Shown here: piece after piece, positions 52,239-61,375 of the stretch
How positions within the stretch are numbered: position 1 is the first letter of the stretch
How the letters are laid out: each line of letters starts with the position of its first letter
From: Nitrospirota bacterium
Lineage (GTDB): Bacteria; Nitrospirota; Thermodesulfovibrionia; Thermodesulfovibrionales; UBA1546
Assembly (NCBI GenBank): GCA_016195565.1
Contig: JACPZK010000006.1
Location: forward strand, 156,900-220,899
DNA: 64,000 bases
Direction of reading: 5' to 3'
Position numbers and translations under genes: made by a program
The notes under the pieces: model-generated
Seen by the model: only the letters and a program-made list of their open reading frames with translations
Databases searched by the model: none
Told to the model about the DNA's origin: nothing

Positions 52239-53201
52239 ATGAAGACCCTTGTAACAGGAGCCACCGGTTTCATCGGAAGCCACCTCGTTGAAGAACTTTT
52301 AAAAAGAGGACACAGCATCACCTGTCTTGTAAGAAAAACCTCTAATCTTCAATGGATAGACGGGCTCAATGTCAGATTAATATACGGAGACTGCGCAATA
52401 AAAGAATCCCTCCTCAATGCAGTCGCTGATTTTGATTATATCTTTCACCTTGCAGGACTCACAAAGGCATGTTCGGAAGATGACTATTATAATGCCAATG
52501 TCAAAGGGACAGAGAATATAGTAAAGGCAACTATTGAAAACAATCCCGGCATTAAAAGATTTTTCTATCTGAGCAGTTTGGCAGCAGCAGGGCCGAGCTG
52601 CGATGGTAAGCCTCTTAATGAAGATTGCGAGCAAAGGCCCGTATCTCTTTATGGCAAGACAAAACTGGAAGGAGAGAAAATAGTATACGGGAATAAAAAA
52701 AATCTGCCCATAACTATTATCAGGCCCCCTGCAGTTTATGGGCCGAGGGACAAGGATTTGCTGGTATTCTTTAAAATGGTAAAATCAGGGGTAGTGCCTT
52801 ATTGGGGCAAATGCTATTACTCTTTTCTGTATGTGTATGATCTGATAAATGGTATAATACTCGCTACGCTGAGCAAAGAAGCAGTAGGAGAGATTTTTTT
52901 TATGACCGATGGCAATATTTATTCGAGTGATGATATTATTGAGGCGATATCGGATGCTCTTCAGAAGAGGCCGATGAAGCTGAATATCCCTAAGTTTGTT
53001 ATGCCTGCGCTCGGGTTTATAGCCGAAAAAGCAAAAGGATTGAGTATAATAAGCGCTGACAGACTTAGGGATATAATGTATTCTCACTGGATTTGCGATA
53101 CACATAAAGCAAATGTCCTGCTAAAATATGAGCCTAACGTAGGAATAAAGGAAGGTATAAAATGGACAGCGGATTGGTACAGGATACATCAGTGGCTGTA
53201 A
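52239..53201 (+). CDS. cerR: Extended SDR dehydrogenase, probable ceramide reductase CerR
   Basis: A 320-residue NAD-dependent epimerase/dehydratase-like protein. The nucleotide site is [18 protein letters not shown], followed by a catalytic YxxxK in [12 protein letters not shown] and [14 protein letters not shown]. In known bacterial ceramide synthesis an SDR of this kind reduces the 3-keto group after acylation. Its position just ahead of an Spt-like gene and a bCerS-like gene supports that role; sequence alone would only say SDR. Start at 52239 is preferred over 52230. It overlaps spt by 40 bases. Confidence 0.78.
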   Translation: MKTLVTGATGFIGSHLVEELLKRGHSITCLVRKTSNLQWIDGLNVRLIYGDCAIKESLLNAVADFDYIFHLAGLTKACSEDDYYNANVKGTENIVKATIENNPGIKRFFYLSSLAAAGPSCDGKPLNEDCEQRPVSLYGKTKLEGEKIVYGNKKNLPITIIRPPAVYGPRDKDLLVFFKMVKSGVVPYWGKCYYSFLYVYDLINGIILATLSKEAVGEIFFMTDGNIYSSDDIIEAISDALQKRPMKLNIPKFVMPALGFIAEKAKGLSIISADRLRDIMYSHWICDTHKANVLLKYEPNVGIKEGIKWTADWYRIHQWL

Positions 53202-54391
53202 ACAAATCACCCGATATCTTTGAAAAATGCCTTAAGTTTACAAAGGCAAAGGAATTGATATCTTGCGGACTCTATCCTTATTTCAGAGTCATAGAGAGCG
53301 CCCAGGACCCTGAAGTTACAATGAGCGGCAGAAGAATGATTATGGTGGGCTCAAACAATTATCTGGGACTCACAAATCATCCAAAGGTAAAAGAGGCTGC
53401 AATAGAGGCAATAAAGAAATACGGCTCAGGATGCGCAGGCTCACGTTTTTTGAACGGAACTCTGGATATTCATGTCGAGCTTGAAGCTAAACTTGCGCGG
53501 TTTATGCGAAAAGACGCGGCGCTTATTTTTTCAACAGGGTTTCAGGTCAATCTTGGAGTCATCTCTGCCCTCATAGGAAAGGACGATATTGTAATCATAG
53601 ATAAGATGGACCACGCAAGTATAATTGACGGATGCAGGCTCTCTTATGGAGAAATAAAAAAATTCAGGCACAATGATATGGCTGACCTGAAAAGGGCGCT
53701 GGAAGAAAATAAAGATAAAGGCAAATTAATCATTGTTGACGGCGTATTCAGCATGGAAGGAGACATAGCAAAGCTGCCTGATATCGTGGAACTCGCAAAA
53801 AAATATGATGCGCGGCTGATGGTTGATGATGCCCACGGCATCGGAGTGCTCGGCAAAACAGGCAGAGGCACAGCAGAACATTTCGGGCTTGAAGATGAAG
53901 TTGATCTCATCATGGGGACCTACAGCAAGTCACTCGCCTCCATAGGAGGCTTCATCTCCGGAGACTCTGACATAGTCCATTACATAAAACACTTTGCGCG
54001 CGCTCTGATATTCAGCGCAAGCCCGCCCCCTGCTTCAATTGCTGCCGTAAGCGCAGCAGTGGATATCATAGAAAATGAACCGGAAAGAAGAGAAAGGCTC
54101 TGGAAAAATACAAACAGAATGTTAAAAGAACTCAGAAGGCTTGGATTTGAGACAGGCCCGAGCGAAACACCGATTATTCCTGTAATAGTCGGGGAAAATG
54201 AACTGGCGTTTAAGATGGCGCTCATGCTGCAGGAAGAAAGGGTATTTGCAAATGTTGCCGTAAGCCCTGCGGTGCCAAACGGAAAGGCGCTCATAAGAAC
54301 AAGTTATATGGCTACCCATACAGATAAACACCTTGATATAGTCCTCAGCGCTTTTGAAAAAGTCGGCAGGGCCTTAGGGCTGATAAAGTAA
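53162..54391 (+). CDS. spt: Serine palmitoyltransferase-like PLP enzyme
   Basis: A 409-residue alpha-oxoamine synthase. The PLP lysine is in [13 protein letters not shown]; the [10 protein letters not shown] block supplies the aspartate and histidine. [21 protein letters not shown] and SFSTGFQVN-like [10 protein letters not shown] are family blocks. The family also has KBL and BioF; no biotin or threonine genes are nearby, and the SDR and GNAT neighbours make Spt the best choice. It would join serine and an acyl thioester to give 3-ketodihydrosphingosine. Confidence 0.82.
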   Translation: MDSGLVQDTSVAVNKSPDIFEKCLKFTKAKELISCGLYPYFRVIESAQDPEVTMSGRRMIMVGSNNYLGLTNHPKVKEAAIEAIKKYGSGCAGSRFLNGTLDIHVELEAKLARFMRKDAALIFSTGFQVNLGVISALIGKDDIVIIDKMDHASIIDGCRLSYGEIKKFRHNDMADLKRALEENKDKGKLIIVDGVFSMEGDIAKLPDIVELAKKYDARLMVDDAHGIGVLGKTGRGTAEHFGLEDEVDLIMGTYSKSLASIGGFISGDSDIVHYIKHFARALIFSASPPPASIAAVSAAVDIIENEPERRERLWKNTNRMLKELRRLGFETGPSETPIIPVIVGENELAFKMALMLQEERVFANVAVSPAVPNGKALIRTSYMATHTDKHLDIVLSAFEKVGRALGLIK

Positions 54392-54405
54392 CTTGAAGAC
54401 AAATC

Positions 54406-55518
54406 TTGCGCTCAATAAAGATCATAGAGGTCAAAACCGATAAGCGCCTTGATGCATTTATAAAATTTCCATTTTCTTTATATTCTGAAAATCCTTTTTA
54501 TGTCCCGCCCCTGACAAAGGAACTCAAGGAACAATTTTCAGATAAAAATCCATTCTTCAATCACGCAAAGGCCAGATATTTCATCGCTGAGAAAGACGGG
54601 AAATGCGCCGGCAGGGTAATCTCGATAGTGAACCAGAGACATGTCCGGTTTCATAACGAAAAGGCAGGGTTCTTCGGCTTTTTTGAATGCGTCAATGACA
54701 CTGGAGTTTCATCAGCGCTGTTGGATAAGACAGCAGAAGAACTTAAAAGAGAAGGCATGGAGATAATCAGGGGGCCGATGAATTTTTCAACCAACGAAGA
54801 ATGCGGATTTCTCATTAATGGCTTTGAGGAGCATCCGATGCTGATGACTCCCTACAACATGCCCTACTACTCCGATTTAATGGAAAGCTATGGTATGGGT
54901 AAGGCAAAAGACCTTTATGCCTACATCTATGACGTAAAAGACACTCTTCCTGAAAAAGTTCTCAGGGTTGCGGCAATAGCAGAGAAACGCGGCATCACTG
55001 TGCGGCCTGTGAATAAGAAAAGATTCTCAGACGAGATGAAGGCATTCAAAGAGATTTACAATTCTGCATGGGAAAATAACTGGGGCTTTATACCGCTTAC
55101 GGACGATGAGATTGACTGCATGGGCAACAGGCTTAGGCAGATAGTTGTTCCGGAACTTACGCTGATTGCGGAAGACAACGGCAATCCAGTCGGTTTTCTG
55201 GGGCTTCTTCCTGATTTCAACCGCGTCCTCAGGCATATGAACGGCAGGCTCAACCCGATAACAATAGTGAAGGCTTTGTATTACTCAAAAAAGATAAAAG
55301 ACCTAAGGCTGCTGCTCCTTGGCATAAAAAAAGATTACAGGAATAAAGGCGTGGATGCAATTCTCTTCAGAGAGGGATTCAAAGGCATAAAAAAAGGCAG
55401 CTATAAAAAGGTTGAGTTTTCATGGATACTTGAGGATAATATTCCTGTGCAGAGGATTGTTGAGATGACAGGCGGAAAGCTATACAAGCAATACCGCATA
55501 TATGAAAAAAAATTATAG
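54406..55518 (+). CDS. bcerS: GNAT-fold acyltransferase, probable bacterial ceramide synthase
   Basis: A 370-residue protein starting at TTG 54406. The N-terminal part has YSENPFYVPPLTKELKEQF, KNPFFNHAKARYFIAEKDGK and CAGRVISIVNQRH, a pattern of the large GNAT-like group that includes the Caulobacter ceramide synthase bCerS. Another conserved stretch is GPMNFSTNEECGFL, and the C-terminal half contains GLLPDFN and RNKGVDAILF. It lies 15 bases after spt. It should acylate the sphingoid base. No other small-molecule acetyltransferase role is indicated. Confidence 0.75.
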   Translation: MRSIKIIEVKTDKRLDAFIKFPFSLYSENPFYVPPLTKELKEQFSDKNPFFNHAKARYFIAEKDGKCAGRVISIVNQRHVRFHNEKAGFFGFFECVNDTGVSSALLDKTAEELKREGMEIIRGPMNFSTNEECGFLINGFEEHPMLMTPYNMPYYSDLMESYGMGKAKDLYAYIYDVKDTLPEKVLRVAAIAEKRGITVRPVNKKRFSDEMKAFKEIYNSAWENNWGFIPLTDDEIDCMGNRLRQIVVPELTLIAEDNGNPVGFLGLLPDFNRVLRHMNGRLNPITIVKALYYSKKIKDLRLLLLGIKKDYRNKGVDAILFREGFKGIKKGSYKKVEFSWILEDNIPVQRIVEMTGGKLYKQYRIYEKKL

Positions 55519-55524
55519 TATAAT

Positions 55525-55656
55525 GAGGCTCTTGCAAAAGTCTTTAAAAGCTGGATTGCTTCGCTTCGCTCGCAATGACAAATGACGTGTTTACTGTCAT
55601 TGCGAGGAGTGGAGCGACGAAGCAATCTCTAAAAGTCTGACTTTTGCAAGAGGCTC
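55525..55656. repeat. MITE-like TGTCATTGCGAG element
   Basis: Terminal inverted repeats GAGGCTCTTGCAAAAGTC and GACTTTTGCAAGAGGCTC match at 17 of 18 positions. They enclose two hairpin halves with GGATTGCTTCGC...CTCGCAATGACA and TGTCATTGCGAG...GAAGCAATCTC. TAAT directly flanks both ends, a possible target duplication. Total 132 bases. Confidence 0.85.
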
Positions 55657-55673
55657 TAATGTGAATTACTTTC

Positions 55674-55701
55674 TTGACAAATAGCAAAACCATGTGATAA
55701 T
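55674..55701 (+). promoter_or_regulatory. Sigma-70-like promoter of gcvH-lpd
   Basis: TTGACA and GATAAT are 16 bases apart, about 37 bases before the gcvH start. An AGAGGAGG site follows at 55728. It is the best consensus promoter seen in this region. Confidence 0.65.
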
Positions 55702-55737
55702 TAATTCACATTATCAAAAACCGAAAGAGGAGGAAAA

Positions 55738-56124
55738 ATGTACCCGGAAGATCTTAAATACCACAAAGAACACACATGGGTCAGAGTATCAGGCAAAAAA
55801 GCAACCATCGGCATAACGGATTATGCACAGGACGCTCTGGGAGATATTGTATATATCGACATGCCGGAAACTGATACTACTATTGAAGCAAACAGCGAAC
55901 TCGCAGAAATTGAGTCCACAAAGGCAACCTCATCTGTTATCAGCCCTGTGAACGGCACTGTCATTGAAGTTAATGACGACCTGTCAGAATCTCCGGAGAT
56001 AATCAATGAGGAGCCATACGGAAAAGGCTGGATAGCCGTCATTGAGATGGATGACAATTCTGAAGTTGACGACCTCATGGAGTCAGCGGACTACGCTAAG
56101 TACGTTGAAGAGGAAGCAAAATGA
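55738..56124 (+). CDS. gcvH: Glycine cleavage system H protein
   Basis: A 128-residue lipoyl carrier. The lipoyl lysine is in ELAEIESTKATSSV; YHKEHTWVRVSGKKATIGIT at the start and SADYAKYVEEEAK at the end are typical. In some sulfite-reducing bacteria GcvH-like proteins serve other sulfur pathways, but the normal sequence and the lpd neighbour suggest glycine cleavage or its reverse. GcvP and GcvT are not in the window. Ends overlapping lpd by 4 bases. Confidence 0.93.
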   Translation: MYPEDLKYHKEHTWVRVSGKKATIGITDYAQDALGDIVYIDMPETDTTIEANSELAEIESTKATSSVISPVNGTVIEVNDDLSESPEIINEEPYGKGWIAVIEMDDNSEVDDLMESADYAKYVEEEAK

Positions 56125-57509
56125 GAGTTGCTATACTTGGCGCAGGGCCCGGCGGATATGTTGCGGCGCTCAAGGCCGCACAGTTAGGAGCGCAGGTTAC
56201 CGTCATAGAAGACATAGAGGTGGGAGGAACATGCCTTAACAGAGGATGCATACCTACAAAGGCGCTTGTCGCATCAGCAGAGGCATATTCCAAAGCAAAA
56301 GGCCTTGAAGAATTCGGCATAGAACTCAGGGGTGAACTTATCCCCAATCTCCAGAAAATCAATGAGAGAAAAAACAAGATAGTAAGCGTTCAGGTAAAAG
56401 GAATCAGAGGGTTATTCAAAAATTGGGGGGTAACTTTAAAAGAAGGCAGAGGCGCCCTGCTCTCGCAGAAGGAGATTGAGGTAAGGGGCAAGGACGGCTC
56501 AACTGAAAAGATTGAGGCAGACAAAATAATAATAGCAACAGGTTCGCGGCCTGCGCAGATACCTTCTTTCATCTTTGACGGGAAAAAAATACTCTCAAGC
56601 GATGATGCGCTAAACCTGACAGAGCTGCCAAAATCCATGCTTATCATAGGCGCCGGAGTTATAGGATGCGAGTTTGCCTGCATCTATAAAGAACTCGGAG
56701 CTGATGTGACGATGGTGGAGATGATGCCCCGTGCGGTTGTCACCGAAGATATGGAAATATCCGGGCTTCTGGAAAAGGAACTGAAGAAGAAAAAGATAAA
56801 ACTTTATACTAATGTTAAGGTGGAAAAAGTTGAGGTAAAGGAAGACGGCGTTCACGCCTTTCTGTCAGACGGTAAAGAGATTATCGCTGAAAAAGTTCTC
56901 GTATCAATCGGAAGGGCGCTTAACAGCGATGGCATCGGGCTTGAAAACACCGGCATTCAAAAAGGCAAAAGGGGAGAGATACCTGTAAATGAAAAAATTG
57001 AGACAAATGTTCCTGATATTTATGCGATAGGTGATGTAACGGGAGGAATGCTTCTTGCGCATACCGCCTCAACTCAGGGAATTGTCGCGGCAAAAAATAT
57101 CATGGGGCATAATGAGAAAATGGATTACAGCACTGTGCCGGCAGCGATATTCACATCTCCTGAGATTGCATCAGTAGGATTGAGAGAGCACCAGGCAGAA
57201 GAAAAAGGCGTCAGGATACGAACAGGCCATTTTCAGTTCAGAGGCCTGGGCAAGGCTCATGCAATGGGAGAGATAGCGGGTTTCATAAAGGTAATTGCGG
57301 ATGAAGCCACCGACAAACTCCTCGGAATGCACATCATAGGGCCGCATGCATCCGACCTTATTCATGAGGGAGCAGTTGCAATGAAGGCAGGGCTGAAGGT
57401 CAGAGACATTGCAAATACGATACACGCGCACCCTACTCTCTCAGAGGGAATCATGGAAGCTTCGGAAGACGTTCACAACGAGGCGGTGCATATACCGCCC
57501 AAGAAATAG
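56121..57509 (+). CDS. lpd: Dihydrolipoamide dehydrogenase
   Basis: A 462-residue flavoenzyme that reoxidises lipoyl groups. It has the FAD site VAILGAGPGGYVAALKA, the redox disulfide GGTCLNRGCIPTKAL, the NAD site IIGAGVIGCEFACIY, and the C-terminal His-Glu region IHAHPTLSEGIME. It is translationally coupled to gcvH, so it is the L protein of the glycine system. Confidence 0.95.
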   Translation: MRVAILGAGPGGYVAALKAAQLGAQVTVIEDIEVGGTCLNRGCIPTKALVASAEAYSKAKGLEEFGIELRGELIPNLQKINERKNKIVSVQVKGIRGLFKNWGVTLKEGRGALLSQKEIEVRGKDGSTEKIEADKIIIATGSRPAQIPSFIFDGKKILSSDDALNLTELPKSMLIIGAGVIGCEFACIYKELGADVTMVEMMPRAVVTEDMEISGLLEKELKKKKIKLYTNVKVEKVEVKEDGVHAFLSDGKEIIAEKVLVSIGRALNSDGIGLENTGIQKGKRGEIPVNEKIETNVPDIYAIGDVTGGMLLAHTASTQGIVAAKNIMGHNEKMDYSTVPAAIFTSPEIASVGLREHQAEEKGVRIRTGHFQFRGLGKAHAMGEIAGFIKVIADEATDKLLGMHIIGPHASDLIHEGAVAMKAGLKVRDIANTIHAHPTLSEGIMEASEDVHNEAVHIPPKK

Positions 57510-57512
57510 GAG

Positions 57513-58493
57513 ATGCTTTTAGTTGACTCTGTCCATGGGATAAAAATGCTAATGAAAAATTTGGTCAGTCTATATACTGCCATACTCATTGCCGCCTTTC
57601 TTTCTGGGCAAGCTTTTGCTGATGAAAACGCGATAATCAGACTTCTCTCCCTCCCCGAAGAAAAAATTGATGTGGGAAAAACTGCCTTGATAATCGCAAA
57701 GGACATATATCCAGAAATTGATGTAAATGCATATTCTGCAAAAATTGATGCGATGGTATCTAATGTAAGAATTCTCACGAAAGGCAGTTCAGACCCTGAT
57801 TACAGAATAAGAGCTTTGAATACATACCTTTACAAGATTGTTGGAATAAAATACGATTTTTCAGATCCTTTTGGTAAAAATACAAAGAATCGTTATATAA
57901 ACGGAGTTCTTGATAGCAAAAGAGGCAACTGTGTCTCTATTCCAATTCTTTACCTTGCAATTGCCCAACGCCTCGGTTATCCAGTGTATGCAGTAGCAGC
58001 GCCAGAGCATCTTTTCCTGCGATATGTGGACCCAATATTTAAAGATCAGAACATTGAAGCAACCGGAGGAGGGGGTTATTCGTCAGACAAAGAATACATA
58101 AAAAATTTTCAGATTTCCAAGGCTGGAATCAAAAGTGGAACATACCTGAAAACGATGTCTCACCGTGCGCTCGTTGCTGATATGGTTTCACAGCTTGCTG
58201 GATACTGGATTGAAAAAGGAGATTTTAGGAGGGCTATCAGGTATCTTGAAAAGTGTGTTAAGATAAGTCCGAACTCGGCGGAAATCAATTCTAATTTGGG
58301 AAAAAGTTATTGGTTATATGGGAAGACTATGCGGTTGGATGAAGCCTATGAGTATTTTAGAAAAGGAGATTTTTATTTTAAAAAAGGAAAAGCTTTGGGG
58401 TTAGTGAAACTGCCACAGGAAGATTATATAGCGGAAGTAAAAAGGAAGGCTATGGCGGAAGCTATTAGGAATAAGGGAGGAAACAATGAATAA
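57513..58493 (+). CDS. Secreted transglutaminase-like protein with TPR
   Basis: A 326-residue protein (ATG 57513; 57552 would give a cleaner signal peptide, [20 protein letters not shown], with cleavage near AFADE). The middle is a SirB1-like transglutaminase domain: the cysteine is in [20 protein letters not shown] and the histidine in [10 protein letters not shown]. Two TPR units follow (residues 225-290). It starts 3 bases after lpd but is unrelated in function. Its end overlaps the Rhs-tip gene by 8 bases, which couples it to that pair. Confidence 0.75.
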   Translation: MLLVDSVHGIKMLMKNLVSLYTAILIAAFLSGQAFADENAIIRLLSLPEEKIDVGKTALIIAKDIYPEIDVNAYSAKIDAMVSNVRILTKGSSDPDYRIRALNTYLYKIVGIKYDFSDPFGKNTKNRYINGVLDSKRGNCVSIPILYLAIAQRLGYPVYAVAAPEHLFLRYVDPIFKDQNIEATGGGGYSSDKEYIKNFQISKAGIKSGTYLKTMSHRALVADMVSQLAGYWIEKGDFRRAIRYLEKCVKISPNSAEINSNLGKSYWLYGKTMRLDEAYEYFRKGDFYFKKGKALGLVKLPQEDYIAEVKRKAMAEAIRNKGGNNE

Positions 58494-59085
58494 GAACTTA
58501 ATTCTTGTTCTCGTTGCGCTTTTATCGGTGTTCATGTATACCGTCTCCGAAGCCCGCTGGTATGACCCTGAGAGCGGAAGATTTCTCAGCGAAGATCCGA
58601 TTGGTTTTGAAGGTGGCGATGTAAACCTGTACAGATATGTCGGAAATAATCCAGTGAATTGGATTGACCCATTTGGTTTGATAGCACTTTCACCTGATGA
58701 GATAGCAACGCTTGTTGCTGCCAACAATAAGTCGGGACTGAGCAATGAATTGATCATGTGTATCATCTGGACTGAGAGTGGTTTTGATCCCGATGTTTCA
58801 CACGGCTCCCAAACGGAAACAGGACTTATGGGTATGACAAAAAATGCCGCTAAGGATGCTGGTTATACATTGGCAGATATGAAAGACAATTCAAAGAATG
58901 TTGCTGCTGGATCAGCATATCTTAAAATTAGGATTAACAGAGCAAAGGGCGACCAGGAAAAAGGCATACGCGGTTTCGGTACCGGAGCAACGTACCAAAT
59001 TAATAAAATACTTGAATGTGAGAAGTGTTTACAAAAAAATCCTTGTAATGATAAACAGTCTTGTTTAAATAATATTCATAAATAA
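58486..59085 (+). CDS. Exported Rhs-tip protein with a lysozyme-like C-terminal domain
   Basis: A 199-residue protein in three parts. Residues 1-22 are a signal peptide. Residues 24-64 are the end of an Rhs core: [20 protein letters not shown], then [19 protein letters not shown], where Rhs toxins are cut. Residues 65-165 resemble lytic transglycosylase/lysozyme folds: the likely catalytic E97 is in [20 protein letters not shown], then [14 protein letters not shown], and [14 protein letters not shown]. The tail has five cysteines. No full Rhs gene exists here. It is probably a periplasmic wall-cutting enzyme or a displaced Rhs toxin. Confidence 0.75.
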   Translation: MNKNLILVLVALLSVFMYTVSEARWYDPESGRFLSEDPIGFEGGDVNLYRYVGNNPVNWIDPFGLIALSPDEIATLVAANNKSGLSNELIMCIIWTESGFDPDVSHGSQTETGLMGMTKNAAKDAGYTLADMKDNSKNVAAGSAYLKIRINRAKGDQEKGIRGFGTGATYQINKILECEKCLQKNPCNDKQSCLNNIHK

Positions 59086-59087
59086 GA

Positions 59088-59726
59088 ATGACTAAACTTC
59101 TAAAAATTATCTTTTGGGTATTCACGTCTTTGCATTGTTTTTTCAATGCACATGTATATGCAACTGAATACGATGGATCTACATTCATTCAAATTAACGA
59201 AACAAAGGCAACTAAATACGAATCAATAATAAAGCAATCTGGCTTGCTTGCTATGCAATATGTTGATTCCGAGAAGAAATTGCTGGTCACTGTAACTAAA
59301 GAAGACAGTAAAGATAAATTTCCTTTTCGCTGTCTGGCATTTTATAAGCGGTTAAAGGGGACCGACTTCAAGAAAATTTCTGAATATCGGACACCTGATT
59401 CCTTTAATACCGCATACACTTCAATAGATAGCGATCGACTATTCACAGTTTGGTCAACAGGAAGTGCTTTTAGGCTCGCTGTTTTCTCAATAAATAATAA
59501 TGAAGCAATCAATGTAGTCTTATATGTAGGCTGGAAAGGGAGTTACGAACTTGTTCATTTAACACCCAATATTGATTGGGATATAATCATTCCTGTTGGT
59601 TGGATTCCAGGGAAAGGGCCTCAATTTGCAGAAGTATATAAATGGGATGTCGACAAGTATATTAGGATTTGTTCCATCCCATGGGATGATAGATTTAATT
59701 GCAAATTGATAAACGGAAAGAAATAA
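59088..59726 (+). CDS. Secreted protein, candidate immunity partner
   Basis: A 212-residue protein with a signal peptide (residues 1-25, ending AHVYATEY). The rest is beta-rich with many aromatic residues and ends with CSIPWDDRFNCKLI, a possible disulfide. No family recognised. It starts 2 bases after the Rhs-tip gene. Toxins that cut peptidoglycan need a periplasmic inhibitor, so its signal peptide fits an immunity role, but this is inference from position only. Confidence 0.6.
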   Translation: MTKLLKIIFWVFTSLHCFFNAHVYATEYDGSTFIQINETKATKYESIIKQSGLLAMQYVDSEKKLLVTVTKEDSKDKFPFRCLAFYKRLKGTDFKKISEYRTPDSFNTAYTSIDSDRLFTVWSTGSAFRLAVFSINNNEAINVVLYVGWKGSYELVHLTPNIDWDIIIPVGWIPGKGPQFAEVYKWDVDKYIRICSIPWDDRFNCKLINGKK

Positions 59727-59771
59727 GAGTTATACTCTTTCCAAGAGAATACAGAAAACGGGGAGGCATTT

Positions 59772-61055
59772 ATGGGATTAATTACAGACGTACATGCGCG
59801 CGAGATAATTGATTCAAGGGGAAATCCGACAGTTGAGGTTGAGGTGTTTCTCAGCAGCGGAGTGTCCGGCAGTGCAGCAGTGCCGTCAGGCGCATCAACA
59901 GGCACAAGAGAAGCGCTTGAACTCAGAGACGGCGGCAAAAGATTCCACGGCAAAGGCGTCACAAACGCTGTCAGAAATGTTCTCAAAGGGATTGCGCCTC
60001 AGCTCAGAGGAATAGATTCCTGCGACCAGACTTACATAGATAATCTGATGATAGAGATTGACGGAACCAAAAATAAAAGCAGGCTTGGCGCAAATGCAAT
60101 ACTCGGGGTCTCGCTCGCCGTATGCAAGGCCTCAGCAGAAGAGGCAGGGATGCCGCTTTACAGATATATCGGCGGATGCAATGCAAAGGAACTTCCTGTT
60201 CCGATGATGAATATCCTTAACGGAGGCGCGCATGCTGACAACAATCTTGACATTCAGGAGTTCATGATAATGCCTGCCGGATTTAAGGATTTCGCCTCTG
60301 CGCTGAGGGCAGGCGTTGAGGTATTTCATAATCTTAAAAATATTCTCAAGAAAAAAAGGCTGAGCACCTCTGTCGGAGATGAAGGCGGATTCGCTCCTGA
60401 CCTCAAGGGCAATGAAGAGGCAATCATGCTCGTAATGGACGCAATAAAAATGTCAGGCTATAAACCCGGCAAAGATATTTATATTGCGCTTGATGCGGCG
60501 GCATCAGAATTCGCAGACCCTTCAGGCAAGGGATATAATTTTGAAGGCAGGAATGTATCATCAGACAGAATGGTTGCGTACTATGAAAACCTCACAGCCA
60601 AATATCCGATACTTTCCATTGAGGACGGTTTATCGGAAAACGACTGGGCCGGATGGAAAATCCTCACTAAGAGACTTGGCAAAAAAGTGCAGCTTGTTGG
60701 AGACGATGTGTTCGTCACAAATACGGAAATCCTTAAAAAAGGGATTAAGGAGGGAATAGCCAATTCCATCCTAATCAAGCTTAACCAGATAGGCACACTG
60801 ACCGAGACCCTTGACGCCATAGAGATGGCAAAGAGGGCCGGTTATACGGCTGTCGTCTCTCACAGGTCAGGCGAGACCGAGGACACCACAATAGCAGACC
60901 TCGCAGTTGCATGCAACACAGGGTTTATCAAAACAGGCTCGCTTGCGCGAAGCGAGAGAGTGGCAAAATACAACAGGCTGCTCAGGATTGAAGAAGAACT
61001 TGCTGATTCTGCTATATACAAAGGCATTGAAACATTCTATAATCTAAGCAAATGA
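59772..61055 (+). CDS. eno: Enolase
   Basis: A 427-residue glycolytic enzyme. Motifs include [59 protein letters not shown], and the catalytic lysine region LIKLNQIGT, then [18 protein letters not shown] site lies 6 bases before the ATG. It is followed by ftsB with a 4-base overlap, a common gene pair. Confidence 0.97.
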   Translation: MGLITDVHAREIIDSRGNPTVEVEVFLSSGVSGSAAVPSGASTGTREALELRDGGKRFHGKGVTNAVRNVLKGIAPQLRGIDSCDQTYIDNLMIEIDGTKNKSRLGANAILGVSLAVCKASAEEAGMPLYRYIGGCNAKELPVPMMNILNGGAHADNNLDIQEFMIMPAGFKDFASALRAGVEVFHNLKNILKKKRLSTSVGDEGGFAPDLKGNEEAIMLVMDAIKMSGYKPGKDIYIALDAAASEFADPSGKGYNFEGRNVSSDRMVAYYENLTAKYPILSIEDGLSENDWAGWKILTKRLGKKVQLVGDDVFVTNTEILKKGIKEGIANSILIKLNQIGTLTETLDAIEMAKRAGYTAVVSHRSGETEDTTIADLAVACNTGFIKTGSLARSERVAKYNRLLRIEEELADSAIYKGIETFYNLSK

Positions 61056-61375
61056 ATTCGGATAACCTTTTAAGAAAACAGGTTGTATCTGAGATTAAAA
61101 AAAAGAGGCTTATCACCTTTATCCTCATAATACTGAGTTTCATCTATCTTGCAACAAATCTTCTTGTGGGAGACGCCGGACTGTTGAAATACGGAGAACT
61201 TTCAAACAAAAAGCTCAGCCTTCAAAAGGAAATAACTGAGCTTGAAAAAGAAAACACCCGCATTAAAACCCAGATAAAATCCCTGAAAGAAAATCCGTTC
61301 TACGCGGAAAAATACGCGCGGGAAGAGTTCGGCTTAGCAAGACCTGACGAATACATCTTTCAGTATGACAGATAA
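61052..61375 (+). CDS. ftsB: FtsB/DivIC-type septum formation protein
   Basis: A 107-residue single-pass membrane protein. The helix is at residues 18-37 ([20 protein letters not shown]), followed by a coiled coil ([20 protein letters not shown]) and [20 protein letters not shown], the family end motif. FtsB links FtsL and FtsQ in the division complex. It overlaps eno and the GH57 gene at both ends. Confidence 0.9.
   Translation: MNSDNLLRKQVVSEIKKKRLITFILIILSFIYLATNLLVGDAGLLKYGELSNKKLSLQKEITELEKENTRIKTQIKSLKENPFYAEKYAREEFGLARPDEYIFQYDR

Noticed and set aside
53162-54391. Assignment as 8-amino-7-oxononanoate synthase (biotin) or glycine C-acetyltransferase
   Set aside because: No biotin or threonine genes are close, and the SDR and GNAT neighbours fit serine palmitoyltransferase better. 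It cannot be fully excluded.
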